64,000 nucleotides of DNA, taken from contig JAGBEG010000017.1 in the NCBI GenBank assembly GCA_017937095.1, positions 186,001 through 250,000 of the forward strand, read 5' to 3'. Positions 56,142 through 64,000 of the stretch are shown here, one piece after another. How positions within the stretch are numbered: position 1 is the first letter of the stretch; each line of letters opens with the position of its first letter. A program made the translations under genes and the position numbers. The DNA is from Roseburia sp. (GTDB lineage Bacteria; Bacillota; Clostridia; Lachnospirales; Lachnospiraceae). Below the pieces are notes generated by a model. That model had not been told where the DNA came from. It did not search any database and was given only the letters and a program-made list of their open reading frames with translations.

Positions 56142-56345
56142 ATGAAAGCAGGAATCCATCCGGACTACTATCAGGCAACTGTTACATGTAACTGTGGTAA
56201 TACGTTTGTTACAGGTTCAACCAAGGAAGACATCCACGTTGAGATCTGTTCCAAGTGCCATCCATTTTACACAGGTCAGCAGAAGGCTGCTCAGGCTCGT
56301 GGACGTATTGACAAGTTCAATAAGAAGTATGGTATGCAGCAGTAG
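56142..56345 (+). CDS. rpmE: 50S ribosomal protein L31
   Basis: 67 aa. Zinc-type L31 with Cys pairs TCNCG and [10 protein letters not shown]. Ribosome site AGAGGTG. Position after rho is the classic Firmicutes arrangement. Confidence 0.97.
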   Translation: MKAGIHPDYYQATVTCNCGNTFVTGSTKEDIHVEICSKCHPFYTGQQKAAQARGRIDKFNKKYGMQQ

Positions 56346-56391
56346 TATGGCGCGCATGACGCTGTACTCGTAAGTGAAAACGGTTACAGAT

Positions 56392-56423
56392 AAGGTTGAG
56401 GTTTTTTAATCTCAACCTTTTTT
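56392..56423 (+). terminator. rho-independent terminator after rpmE
   Basis: AAGGTTGAG (56392-56400) pairs with CTCAACCTT (56411-56419), followed by TTTT. Confidence 0.88.
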
Positions 56424-56441
56424 ACCTTATGGTTTCGGAAA

Positions 56442-56481
56442 GCAAAATCCCATCTGCGAAGCGGATTTTGAAGGATTTTGC
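56442..56481 (+). repeat. inverted repeat between rpmE and DUF1385 gene
   Basis: GCAAAATCC (56442-56450) pairs with GGATTTTGC (56473-56481). A second right arm GGATTTTG (56463-56470) can compete for the left arm, so two alternative hairpins are possible. No T-run follows. It is 44 nt before ATG 56526. Confidence 0.6.
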
Positions 56482-56525
56482 AGCGTATCTGTGAAGATAC
56501 CGGTTAAATTAGAATAGGAAGACAT

Positions 56526-57491
56526 ATGAGATATTCGGGAATTGGTGGTCAGGCGGTCATGGAAGGCGTGATGATGAAGAATCAGGAGAAATACGCCGTA
56601 GCCGTGAGAAAGCCGGATCAGGAAATCGTTGTTGAAACCTCGGTGTATGAGGGAATTGTTAAGAATAAGAAGATAAGAAACATGCCGATTCTGCGCGGTG
56701 TGTTCAGTTTCATAGAATCATTGACACTCGGGATGAAGACGCTTACCTTTTCGGCGTCCTTTTTTGAGGAGGAAGAAGAGGAAGCGCCAAAGAAACACAG
56801 GGAGAAAAAGGAGCGGCGTGCGCTTACCGAGGAAGAGCGGGAGCGCAGGGAGAAGCGGCAGGAGAGCGCTATGATGGGCGGTACGGTCGCGTTGTCGGTC
56901 GTGCTTGCAGTTGCTATTTTTATGATACTTCCGTATTACATATCCGTCTTTTTCCAGCGGTTTATCGCGTCGCAGACGGTCATCGCACTCTTAGAAGGCG
57001 TGGTTCGCCTTGCAATTTTTATCGGATATGTGGCGGCAATCTCATTGATGCCGGATATCAGGCGGGTATATATGTATCATGGCGCAGAACATAAGTGTAT
57101 CAACTGTATAGAGCACGGATTGGATCTCACGGTTGAGAATGTGCGGGGCAGTTCCAGACAGCACAAGCGCTGCGGAACAAGCTTTCTTCTGATCGTCATG
57201 CTGATCAGTATCGTTTTTTTCATGTTTATCCGTGTGGACAACGGTGTGCTGCGGCTTGTGCTGCGTATTCTTCTGATTCCTGTGATTGCGGGAGTTTCCT
57301 ATGAGTTTATCCGGCTTGCAGGACGCAGTGACAACGCGTTTGTCAATATTTTGAGTAAGCCGGGGCTTTGGCTGCAGAAGCTCACCACGAGAGAGCCGGA
57401 CGATGCAATGATCGAAGTTGGAATCGCTTCGGTGGAAGCGGTGTTCGACTGGAAGGCATATGTCGATGAAATAAGACAGAATGAGAAGTAG
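56526..57491 (+). CDS. DUF1385 (YqhQ-like) membrane protein
   Basis: 321 aa. Opens YSGIGGQAVMEGVMMKN, the DUF1385 signature, with a charged cytosolic loop (about 80-115), three to four membrane helices, and YHGAEHKCINCIEHG with conserved His/Cys residues. The function is unknown, but the gene is regularly next to prmC/prfA in Firmicutes, as here. Confidence 0.9.
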   Translation: MRYSGIGGQAVMEGVMMKNQEKYAVAVRKPDQEIVVETSVYEGIVKNKKIRNMPILRGVFSFIESLTLGMKTLTFSASFFEEEEEEAPKKHREKKERRALTEEERERREKRQESAMMGGTVALSVVLAVAIFMILPYYISVFFQRFIASQTVIALLEGVVRLAIFIGYVAAISLMPDIRRVYMYHGAEHKCINCIEHGLDLTVENVRGSSRQHKRCGTSFLLIVMLISIVFFMFIRVDNGVLRLVLRILLIPVIAGVSYEFIRLAGRSDNAFVNILSKPGLWLQKLTTREPDDAMIEVGIASVEAVFDWKAYVDEIRQNEK

Positions 57492-57519
57492 ACTTCTCTT
57501 GTAGTGGAAAGGAAATGTT

Positions 57520-58347
57520 ATGACATATCGGGAGGCAATCGATCTGGGCGAGAAGATTCTCTCCATGGCGGATATTGCAGACGCGAAGACGGATGCATGG
57601 CTGCTGCTTGAGATGGTCTGCAGGATCGACCGCAGTTTTTATTATCTTCATATGGAAGAGGATCTGGCGGAAGAACAGTTAAGTGAATATCAGATTGCAT
57701 TGCGCAAACGGGCGGAGCATGTGCCGCTTCAGTATATCGTCGGTGAGACAGAGTTCATGGGTCTTCGGTTCAAGGTCAATTCGAGTGTGCTGATTCCAAG
57801 GCAGGACACGGAAACGCTTGTCGAGGAAGCGCTTAAGGTGATAAAGCCCGGTATGCGCGTTCTGGACCTTTGCACCGGTTCAGGGTGTATTATCGTGAGC
57901 ATCCTGCACAATGTCGCGGATGTAGAAGGGTACGCAGTGGACATTTCCAAGCAGGCGCTGAACGTGGCGAAGGAGAATGCCAGGCTAAATGACGTGTCCG
58001 TGATGTTTGAGCCGAGTGATCTTTTTGAACATGTGTCCGGAACGTTCGACGTGATTGTATCAAATCCGCCGTATATCCGTTCATCGGAGATCGTGAAGCT
58101 GATGCCGGAGGTGCAGAGCTTTGAACCGCTTGAGGCGCTTGACGGCAAGGAGGATGGGCTTTATTTTTACCGGAGGATCATTGCAGAGTGCAGGGAGTAT
58201 TTAAATCCCGAGGGAAGAATCCTTTTTGAAATCGGCTACGACCAGGGCGAGGAAGTGTCTGGGCTGCTGCGTGATGCAGGTTTTCGTGAAGTGACGGTGG
58301 TGAAGGATCTGGCACGCAATGACCGTGTTGTGACGGGAATGCTTTAG
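57520..58347 (+). CDS. prmC: PrmC, N5-glutamine methyltransferase of release factors
   Basis: 275 aa. SAM-binding motif I VLDLCTGSGCI and catalytic NPPY (residues 182-185, SNPPYIRSSEI); N-terminal helical domain with PLQYIVGETEFMGL. It methylates Gln of the GGQ motif of RF1 (encoded next) and RF2. Confidence 0.96.
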   Translation: MTYREAIDLGEKILSMADIADAKTDAWLLLEMVCRIDRSFYYLHMEEDLAEEQLSEYQIALRKRAEHVPLQYIVGETEFMGLRFKVNSSVLIPRQDTETLVEEALKVIKPGMRVLDLCTGSGCIIVSILHNVADVEGYAVDISKQALNVAKENARLNDVSVMFEPSDLFEHVSGTFDVIVSNPPYIRSSEIVKLMPEVQSFEPLEALDGKEDGLYFYRRIIAECREYLNPEGRILFEIGYDQGEEVSGLLRDAGFREVTVVKDLARNDRVVTGML

Positions 58348-58435
58348 CTGACCGGGACGGTGAAGCTGCGTTGTCATAGGATAGAAAGCGGGAACAAAAG
58401 TATGCGGTGTTCCTGTATGAGAAAGGGTGTTTGTT

Positions 58436-59509
58436 ATGTTTGATAAGTTAGAGGATTTACTGATTCGTTTTGAGGAATTGATGAGTGAGTTAAGCGAGCC
58501 GGACGTCGCAAATAATCCGGAGCGTTTCCGTAAGCTGATGAAGGAGCAGAGCGATCTTACACCGATCGTCAATGCGTATAAGGAGTATAAGCAGTGCAAA
58601 CAGAATATCGAGGATTCTCTTGCGATGCTCGATGAAGAGTCGGACGAGGAGATGCGCGAGCTTGCTAAGGAAGAGTTAAATGATGCCAAGGCGCGCGTCG
58701 AGGAGTTGGAGCATGAGCTTAAGATTCTGCTTCTCCCGAAAGACCCGAATGATGACAAGAACGTTATCGTCGAGATCCGTGCCGGTGCGGGCGGTGATGA
58801 GGCTGCGCTGTTCGCGGCTGAGATTTACCGTATGTATCAGCATTACGCGGAGAGCAGGAACTGGAAGACAGAGGTCATGGAGGCGGACGAGACGGGCATC
58901 GGCGGTATGAAGAGCGTGACTTTCATGATTACCGGCTCCGGCGCGTATTCCGTGATGAAATATGAGTCCGGCGTACACCGTGTACAGCGTGTGCCGGAAA
59001 CGGAGTCCGGCGGACGTATTCACACATCGACCATCAGTGTAGCGGTGATGCCGGAGGCGGAAGAAGTGGAAGTGGAGATCGACGAGAAGGATATCCGCAT
59101 CGACGTTATGCGTGCGTCCGGAAACGGTGGACAGTGTGTCAATACGACAGACTCCGCAGTGCGTCTGACGCATTACCCGACCGGTATCGTAGTCTACAGC
59201 CAGACCGAGAAGTCACAGCTTCAGAACAAGGCGAAGGCGTTCGCCCTGCTGCGTGCAAAGCTCTATGATATCGAGTGCCAGAAGGCACACGACGCTGAGG
59301 CGGAGGCGAGAAGAAGCCAGATTGGTACAGGAGACCGCTCGGAGAAGATCCGTACCTACAATTTCCCACAGGGGCGCGTGACGGATCACAGAATCAACTT
59401 GACACTGTATAAGCTGGATAAGATTATGAATGGGGATATTCAGGAGATTATTGATGCTTGTATTGCGGCAGATCAGGCGAAGAAGCTGGCGAATATGCAG
59501 GAGAACTAA
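58436..59509 (+). CDS. prfA: peptide chain release factor 1
   Basis: 357 aa from ATG 58436, 8 nt after AAAGGG; the GTG at 58427 overlaps that site. GGQ motif at 231-233 ([16 protein letters not shown]), preceded by [11 protein letters not shown] and GGRIHTST. The length and the C-terminal [15 protein letters not shown] are typical of RF1, which reads UAA and UAG. Confidence 0.96.
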   Translation: MFDKLEDLLIRFEELMSELSEPDVANNPERFRKLMKEQSDLTPIVNAYKEYKQCKQNIEDSLAMLDEESDEEMRELAKEELNDAKARVEELEHELKILLLPKDPNDDKNVIVEIRAGAGGDEAALFAAEIYRMYQHYAESRNWKTEVMEADETGIGGMKSVTFMITGSGAYSVMKYESGVHRVQRVPETESGGRIHTSTISVAVMPEAEEVEVEIDEKDIRIDVMRASGNGGQCVNTTDSAVRLTHYPTGIVVYSQTEKSQLQNKAKAFALLRAKLYDIECQKAHDAEAEARRSQIGTGDRSEKIRTYNFPQGRVTDHRINLTLYKLDKIMNGDIQEIIDACIAADQAKKLANMQEN

Positions 59510-59573
59510 ACAGAACCCTTGATTTTACTGGGTTTCTTGAAATTATATAGTTGTCAGAAAAACAGTTTTTTTG

Positions 59574-59618
59574 AAAAAGACGGACTTTGACGTATGTCTC
59601 AGTTCGTCTTTTTCTTTT
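59574..59618 (+). terminator. rho-independent terminator after prfA
   Basis: AAAAAGACGGACT (59574-59586) pairs with AGTTCGTCTTTTT (59600-59612, one mismatch), then CTTTTT. A weaker hairpin GAACCC/GGGTTTC lies just before (59513-59535). The rest of 59510-59813 holds the promoter below and no convincing gene. Confidence 0.88.
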
Positions 59619-59689
59619 TGGCAGTTTTTTTGATGCACTGTATACCCCTATGGGGTGGCTTTTTCTGCAGTCTGCGTGTAAAAATGTGG

Positions 59690-59717
59690 TTGCGATAGCT
59701 GCGGCAATTGGTATAAT
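59690..59717 (+). promoter_or_regulatory. putative promoter of accessory tail
   Basis: TTGCGA (59690-59695), a 16-nt spacer, TATAAT (59712-59717). It marks the start of an AT-richer block and would transcribe the 128-aa ORF and the GNAT gene behind it. Confidence 0.55.
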
Positions 59718-59813
59718 AAAGTTACAGATGGATAGGCTGAAAGAAGCGGTAGATGAGAAATATGGTAATGCTTGATGCAAATGTAGCATTGAAATGTTTG
59801 GAGTATCGGGGCT

Positions 59814-60200
59814 ATGAGGAGGTTGAATACCCGTTCCGATGTGGTTAATAAGCTTGGAAAAGAAAGACTTGAAAAGATTTATGATTTAGCAGATGTATAC
59901 CATTGTGATAATATGGAGCGGGTAAGTGATGATTTTATAGAGGAAGCCGGAATTGAGAGAGGGAATTATGATAATGTGGGACAGTGTCGCTACAGTATCC
60001 CGTCCTACCGGGATATTGGGAAGGTATATAAGCGTCTTATTAAGCAGGTATCCGAGAACGACAATATCAGCGTAATAGATGCGTTGCTTAAAGTTTATAA
60101 TTCTTTTATCAGCCCAAAGATAGATGACTATAACAGCAGCGTGTATTATGAAAATCCTTCTTATATATATGAATGTTATAGAGAAAATCAAATGCTTTAG
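59814..60200 (+). CDS. hypothetical protein, 128 aa
   Basis: Not recognised. ATG 59814 has GGAG about 10 nt upstream. Soluble, mixed charge, no membrane segment; contains KERLEKIYDLADVYHCD and ends with several Tyr (YYENPSYIYECYREN). Upstream short frames (59728-59775 and 59758-59844) end in stops just before or inside this ORF and could be remnants of a longer frameshifted gene, so the N-terminus may not be complete. Confidence 0.5.
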   Translation: MRRLNTRSDVVNKLGKERLEKIYDLADVYHCDNMERVSDDFIEEAGIERGNYDNVGQCRYSIPSYRDIGKVYKRLIKQVSENDNISVIDALLKVYNSFISPKIDDYNSSVYYENPSYIYECYRENQML

Positions 60201-60218
60201 CAATGAAAGTAGGGTAGG

Positions 60219-60755
60219 ATGTTGGGACAGAAAGAGAAGAAAATTATTCTAGAGACAAAAAGATTAATTTTAAGAAGATATTGTAAAGAAGATTTACAAG
60301 ATTTGTATGAATATTTAGCTGATGAAGAAGTGGTAAAATATGAACCATATAAACCAATGAATATTGATGAGGTGGAAGGAAATCTTGAGTGGAGAATTTC
60401 AACGGATGAAATGATTGCAGTTGAATTAAAATCTAACAGCAAAATGATTGGAAATGTGTATCTCGGAAAAAGAGATTTTGAATCCCTTGAAATTGGGTAT
60501 GTATTTAATAAGCAATATTGGGGACAAGGATATGCCACGGAAAGTTGTTCGGCTTTAATAAAGAAGGCATTTTCAGAAGGGGTACATAGAATTTTTGCTG
60601 AATGTGACCCATGTAATTCGGATTCATGGAAACTGCTTGAAAGATTGGGATTTGAAAGAGAGGCACATTATAAGCAAAACGTTTATTTTTGGAAAGATGA
60701 TAATAACAATCCGATTTGGAAAGATACGTTTGTTTATGCCATCTTAAACAAGTAA
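60219..60755 (+). CDS. GNAT acetyltransferase, RimJ/RimL type
   Basis: 178 aa. Opens ETKRLILRRYCKEDL, with acetyl-CoA-binding GYVFNKQYWGQGYATE (Q/RxxGxG/A variant) and CDPCNSDSWKLLERLGF. N-acetylates a protein or small molecule; substrate unknown. AT-rich codon use contrasts with the housekeeping block before it. Confidence 0.88.
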   Translation: MLGQKEKKIILETKRLILRRYCKEDLQDLYEYLADEEVVKYEPYKPMNIDEVEGNLEWRISTDEMIAVELKSNSKMIGNVYLGKRDFESLEIGYVFNKQYWGQGYATESCSALIKKAFSEGVHRIFAECDPCNSDSWKLLERLGFEREAHYKQNVYFWKDDNNNPIWKDTFVYAILNK

Positions 60756-60769
60756 ATGATTGGAGTATA

Positions 60770-61825
60770 ATGGAATTAGAGAAGGTAGCTAAAATAATGG
60801 AAGAAAAAGCGTACATCGTTCCTGTACCTATGGTAGATGCAAAAGAAAAGACGGCTCTCGTTTCATTAACAGAACGATATCATAAGCTGATCCAGCCCGG
60901 CAAATTAGCCAAGGCAGGAACTAAAATCGGTGAAATCATCCCGGAGCCGGTGAAGAAGCTTGGCAGCAGTGCAAGGCAGACGGTTACAGAAGCTGAGTTA
61001 TTTACACAATGCATGAAAGTTGTTGGAGATGGATTTTCCATTCTTGAAAAGCAGGCGGCAAAGATGACGATCAGTGAATCGGCGATTGTTGCCAAAGTCA
61101 ATAAAACGCTGGATGATAACGAAATATCTGAATTGGAAGAAGTGTGTCTGGCGCGCAGCTATGATATATCGAAACTTGTAGAAAAATATAAAGTGCAGGA
61201 TCTGGGCATGGCTTTTGCAGAGGGTGGCGCTACAGGGTATTTCGGATTTGCAGGATTGCCGTTGAATCTGGTGTTAAGCATGTTCCTGTATTACCGTGCG
61301 GTGCAATCGATTGCCATGTTTTACGGATATGATGTGAAACATGATTCGGCTGAATTGGTGATTGCAGGCGAGGTGTTTATGAGTGCACTTAGTCCGGGGA
61401 GTAAAGGCTCGGATGAAATGAGCAGCATCATTGGAAAAGTGATGCTTATGACAGAAATGACCGCAGTAAAACAGACGGCGAAAAAGACATGGACAGACAT
61501 GGCAGCCCGCGGCGGTATGAGCCTGTTGCTTACCCAGATGAGAGCATTGGCGAATAAAACGGCGAAAACAGCGCTCGAGAAAGCCGGTCAGAAAGGTCTT
61601 GAAAACAGTTTGTTTAAAGAGATATTTGAACAGATCGGCAAAAAGCTGACGAAGAAAGCGATTGGTAAAGCAATTCCTGTTGCGGGAGCAGTCATAGGCG
61701 CGTTGTTTGATACGGCACAGATGAATACGATTTTGGAGTATGCAGACGTATTTTACAACAAGAGATATATTTTGGAAAAAGAGACAAGAATCAATCGTCT
61801 GCTTGGTGTAAAGGAAGAGGAATGA
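60770..61825 (+). CDS. EcsC-family protein
   Basis: 351 aa from ATG 60770 (GGAG upstream). The EcsC domain covers about 110-340, with a Gly-rich membrane-associated hairpin (GGATGYFGFAGLPLNL) and a second one (VAGAVIGALFDTAQMNTI). Function of the family is unclear; members are often with ABC transporters or in accessory islands. Here the neighbours are GNAT genes. Its stop overlaps the next start. Confidence 0.82.
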   Translation: MELEKVAKIMEEKAYIVPVPMVDAKEKTALVSLTERYHKLIQPGKLAKAGTKIGEIIPEPVKKLGSSARQTVTEAELFTQCMKVVGDGFSILEKQAAKMTISESAIVAKVNKTLDDNEISELEEVCLARSYDISKLVEKYKVQDLGMAFAEGGATGYFGFAGLPLNLVLSMFLYYRAVQSIAMFYGYDVKHDSAELVIAGEVFMSALSPGSKGSDEMSSIIGKVMLMTEMTAVKQTAKKTWTDMAARGGMSLLLTQMRALANKTAKTALEKAGQKGLENSLFKEIFEQIGKKLTKKAIGKAIPVAGAVIGALFDTAQMNTILEYADVFYNKRYILEKETRINRLLGVKEEE

Positions 61826-62361
61826 TGGAGTACATAAGCGCAACCTCAAAAGATGCAGAACAAATATTTAACTTGGTTCAGAGAACCATAAAAAGCGTTT
61901 ACCCCAAGTATTATCCCAAAGAGGTAGTGGATTTTTTTTGCGAATTGCACAGCAGAGAAAATATTGCCGGGGATATTGAGCAGGGTTTTGTCGGCATACT
62001 TAGAGACGAAAATCAAATCATAGGAACAGGGAGCTATAAAGATAATCACATCACAAGAGTATATGTAGCACCGGAACATCAAAAGCAAGGTTTTGGCAGC
62101 TATATCATGCAGTGTTTGGAAAATGCTATTTCATCAAACTATGACACCGTTTTTCTGGACGCTTCACTTCCTGCGAGCCGGATGTATGAAAAACGAGGTT
62201 ATCAGACAATAAGGCATGAGCAGTGGTCTGTTGAAAACGATGTAATTTTGGTATATGGAATCATGGAAAAAGCATTACATATTTCTGACACCTCAATTTG
62301 TTATGAAGGAAAATTCTTTCTTCCGAAAATGAATACAGAAAACGGTGAAGTCGATGGATAA
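61825..62361 (+). CDS. GNAT acetyltransferase, probably truncated by an in-frame stop
   Basis: 178 aa from ATG 61825 (AAGGAAG 7 nt upstream; ATG 61822 also possible). GNAT core with RVYVAPEHQKQGFGSYIM (acetyl-CoA loop), NYDTVFLDASLPA and YEKRGYQTIRHEQW. After the core, residues from about 158 (YEGKFF onward to NTENGEVDG) look like the start of an N-acetylglutamate-synthase-like beta-roll that continues in frame past the TAA at 62359. Confidence 0.8.
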   Translation: MEYISATSKDAEQIFNLVQRTIKSVYPKYYPKEVVDFFCELHSRENIAGDIEQGFVGILRDENQIIGTGSYKDNHITRVYVAPEHQKQGFGSYIMQCLENAISSNYDTVFLDASLPASRMYEKRGYQTIRHEQWSVENDVILVYGIMEKALHISDTSICYEGKFFLPKMNTENGEVDG

Positions 62362-62499
62362 ACGATATTTTTATATCATCAAAACGGAACTATGCTTTGG
62401 GCTGAGTATTCCGGCGGGGACATTGCGAAGGGACAGTTGATCGGTACGGTGCATCAAAATGGAGATCAATCTAAAGGAACATCGGTTTTAATGGAGTAA
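62362..62499 (+). pseudogene. remnant of N-acetylglutamate-synthase-like beta-roll domain
   Basis: Same frame as the preceding GNAT gene, directly after its TAA (62359-62361). It reads 45 codons (TIFLYHQNGTMLWAEYSGGD, then IAKGQLIGTVHQNGD) to TAA 62497-62499. This matches my memory of small Firmicutes N-acetylglutamate synthase proteins, where the position of the stop is usually Glu (GAA). One G-to-T change would explain it. The C-terminal half of that family is missing too. Confidence 0.55.
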
Positions 62500-62535
62500 T
62501 AATAAGATGAGCATATTGCTTCGGGAGGTAAGCGG

Positions 62536-62917
62536 ATGTATCTATACCACTACTATAATAGAAATTCCGGACCATTTTTAAACCTGTCGGATTTAAGTCT
62601 GGAAGAAGCGAACGCACGATTGGAAGAAATCCGGCGCACAAATCCGGCTTCCTATTGCGCAAAAAGACCGCCAGGGTATATGGAAAACAGGTTATAAAAC
62701 GTTTTCATTTACTTATGGGGATTCACATCCTACATTCAGCGATAAAGTAAATGACGGAAAAGAGTATCGGAAAACGCTGTACACATTTGATGAAATATTA
62801 AAAATAATTGATAAGTATGGATTACCGCAGGAATGGAATGATGACGGAAGATTTGGACCGGAACGATATATTGAAGTACATATTTGGAGCGATGAGACAA
62901 TCAGTCGGTATCGCTAA
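62536..62917 (+). pseudogene. broken orphan gene (internal deletion and frameshift)
   Basis: Frame 1 runs from ATG 62536 (GGGAGG upstream) for 53 codons: MYLYHYYNRNSGPFLNLSDL through RPPGYMENRL to TAA 62695-62697. A second frame is open from about 62681 (WKTGYKTFSFTYGDSHPTF) to TAA 62915-62917 (PERYIEVHIWSDE). Both look like parts of one uncharacterised Lachnospiraceae protein of larger size, with about 50 middle codons lost and the frame shifted. The recognition is from memory. Confidence 0.5.
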
Positions 62918-62938
62918 AAATTCGAAGAGGAGAAGACG

Positions 62939-63586
62939 TTGGGAGAAGGAGACTATTTCAAACATGCAATTTCCGATTTTACATATGACGTTGCCTGTGG
63001 AGGAGCAATCCGTCATAAAGCAGATATGGGCGATACCGTCCGGAAAATCGCGGACGAGCTGGATTTCCCTATGCCATATGAGAAGGTACAGCAGACCGTC
63101 TGGAAGCATTTTGTGGAAACATCGGTGATTCTTCTGGAAGAACCGGGAACGGGAAAGGAAAGCGAACGGTATCAATTTGTAAAAGAGCAGAATAAATACG
63201 GAACGACCAGTTTTCGCAGAATTAAGGTCACCGTGGATGCCGGAAAGCTAATCGACTGGAAAACAAAAACATTTTCGGCGCAGGCTAAGGATGAGCTTAT
63301 AAAGCAGCTTGAAGATAAGCTTTCGGGAAACGGGAAATCCGGTGTGTATATGTCCTGCGATTTTGGGCGCATCCGCTACAAGGATGCCGGGCAGTATAAT
63401 GAAATCCTACAGACCCTCGACCCAAAGCAGAGAGAGTATATCGAGGGACTTCCGTGGGAACTTGGCAGATGCTATCATAAGCTGGATGAACGCATGACAG
63501 GGATTTTGCTTTGCCTTTGCAGGCAGGAAAGGTATCGTGGGGCGGTTTACTTTCCGGAATTGGAAGAATGTGTAGAAATTGTGTAG
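62939..63586 (+). CDS. uncharacterised protein, partner of the broken gene upstream
   Basis: 215 aa with TTG start at 62939, 7 nt after GAGGAG. Soluble; contains GDYFKHAISDFTYDVACGG, ADELDFPMPYEKVQQTVWKH and QREYIEGLPWELGRCYHKLD. No known fold recognised; the QTVWKH region looks helix-turn-helix-like but this is weak. I believe similar proteins accompany the upstream gene type in other Lachnospiraceae. Intact here although its neighbour is broken. Confidence 0.6.
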   Translation: MGEGDYFKHAISDFTYDVACGGAIRHKADMGDTVRKIADELDFPMPYEKVQQTVWKHFVETSVILLEEPGTGKESERYQFVKEQNKYGTTSFRRIKVTVDAGKLIDWKTKTFSAQAKDELIKQLEDKLSGNGKSGVYMSCDFGRIRYKDAGQYNEILQTLDPKQREYIEGLPWELGRCYHKLDERMTGILLCLCRQERYRGAVYFPELEECVEIV

Positions 63587-63650
63587 GTGAAAATATAGCA
63601 TATAAAACACAGGGGCTTTTCATAGTCAACAGAGATGGTATGGGAGAAAT

Positions 63651-64000
63651 ATGAACCACATAGAGGTAAAAGAAATACAGACGCCATATGGATATAAAGA
63701 TAATTACTGGGTAATTGATGGGAGAGCACTGCCGGAATACTTAAATATATGGGCATTAGAATCGCAAGATGAGTATTTGAAGTCAATAGGTTCTTTTCTG
63801 GGTTTATGCCCTGCATGGGATAAAGACATAACATGGGCGGGTGACATCAGATTTGTATGGAAGCTGATTGAAATGGATTCGACAGTATTGCCGTTGCTTT
63901 TATGCGAAGATGATCTGGACTTTTCCTGTATCGTGATTGTAGTTGATGTTGAAAAGACGAAAGATTTTGTTTACTGGAAAAGAATTGGATATGTTCTTCA
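63651..64000 (+). CDS. hypothetical protein, 3' end outside window
   Basis: ATG 63651 with GGGAG 5 nt upstream, open to the window edge (116 codons). Soluble and acidic, Trp-rich (WVIDGRALPEYLNIW, CPAWDKDITWAGD). Reminiscent in composition of immunity proteins of polymorphic toxin loci, but no family can be named. Confidence 0.55.
   Translation, partial: MNHIEVKEIQTPYGYKDNYWVIDGRALPEYLNIWALESQDEYLKSIGSFLGLCPAWDKDITWAGDIRFVWKLIEMDSTVLPLLLCEDDLDFSCIVIVVDVEKTKDFVYWKRIGYVL

Noticed and set aside
59587-59775. 62-codon open frame after prfA (membrane-like peptide)
   Set aside because: It begins inside the prfA terminator stem and covers the next promoter; no ribosome site.
62808-63128. 106-codon open frame overlapping the broken gene and its partner
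   Set aside because: Different frame from both recognisable coding segments; Arg/Ser/Trp-rich shadow.

Overview
The window looks like a chromosomal segment of an anaerobic Clostridia, most likely a Lachnospiraceae (Firmicutes) member. The reasons are the block rho - rpmE - DUF1385 - prmC - prfA, a DUF4364 protein, strong AGGAGG-type ribosome sites, a moderate GC content of about half, and an [FeFe]-hydrogenase-like sensor. No rRNA, tRNA, CRISPR array, transposase or phage gene was seen. The taxonomic call is inference from gene content, not a database match.

Layout. 1-11.2 kb: the end of a PucR/CdaR-type regulator; four 17-bp tandem repeats in front of a soluble protein that fuses ferredoxin, an H-cluster domain and a chemotaxis signalling domain; a type IIA topoisomerase pair (ParE/ParC-like); a HAD phosphatase; a CPBP protease; then a CNNM/CBS membrane protein behind a 300-nt structured leader that carries a 41-codon upstream ORF and a terminator; and a DUF4190-like membrane protein. 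11.6-17.8 kb: gltB-gltD glutamate synthase.

17.8-35.5 kb is the most striking region: an almost uninterrupted 17.6-kb potassium island. It holds a 39-aa membrane microprotein with KtrB-KtrA; a KdpE-like regulator with a DUF4118 histidine kinase on the minus strand; a second DUF4118 kinase with its regulator on the plus strand; a TPR protein, two RCK proteins (one with a degenerate nucleotide motif) and TrkH; then kdpF-A-B-C-D-E. That makes three K+ uptake systems and three KdpDE-like two-component systems side by side. Three promoters in the island carry OmpR-type direct repeats with an 11-bp period. The GATTTTAA box is shared between the ktr and kdp promoters.

35.6-54 kb: a membrane-anchored C39-like protease; an AraC regulator divergent from a GPH sugar transporter and a GH3 beta-N-acetylhexosaminidase (with an AraC-type direct repeat between them); a TetR regulator divergent from an MMPL exporter, a secreted heptad-repeat protein and a cytidylate-kinase-like protein; a 4-TM coiled-coil protein; an M3 oligopeptidase; a small membrane protein; and a minus-strand group (flavin reductase, DUF4364, YhcC-type radical SAM, malic enzyme).

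54.2-59.5 kb is housekeeping: Rho with a long repetitive disordered insert, L31, DUF1385, PrmC and RF1 (PrmC methylates RF1). 59.6-64 kb is an AT-richer accessory tail: two GNAT acetyltransferases, an EcsC protein, orphan ORFs, and two broken genes. One of these is split by a single in-frame stop. The other has an internal deletion and frameshift next to its apparently intact partner. The final gene runs off the window.
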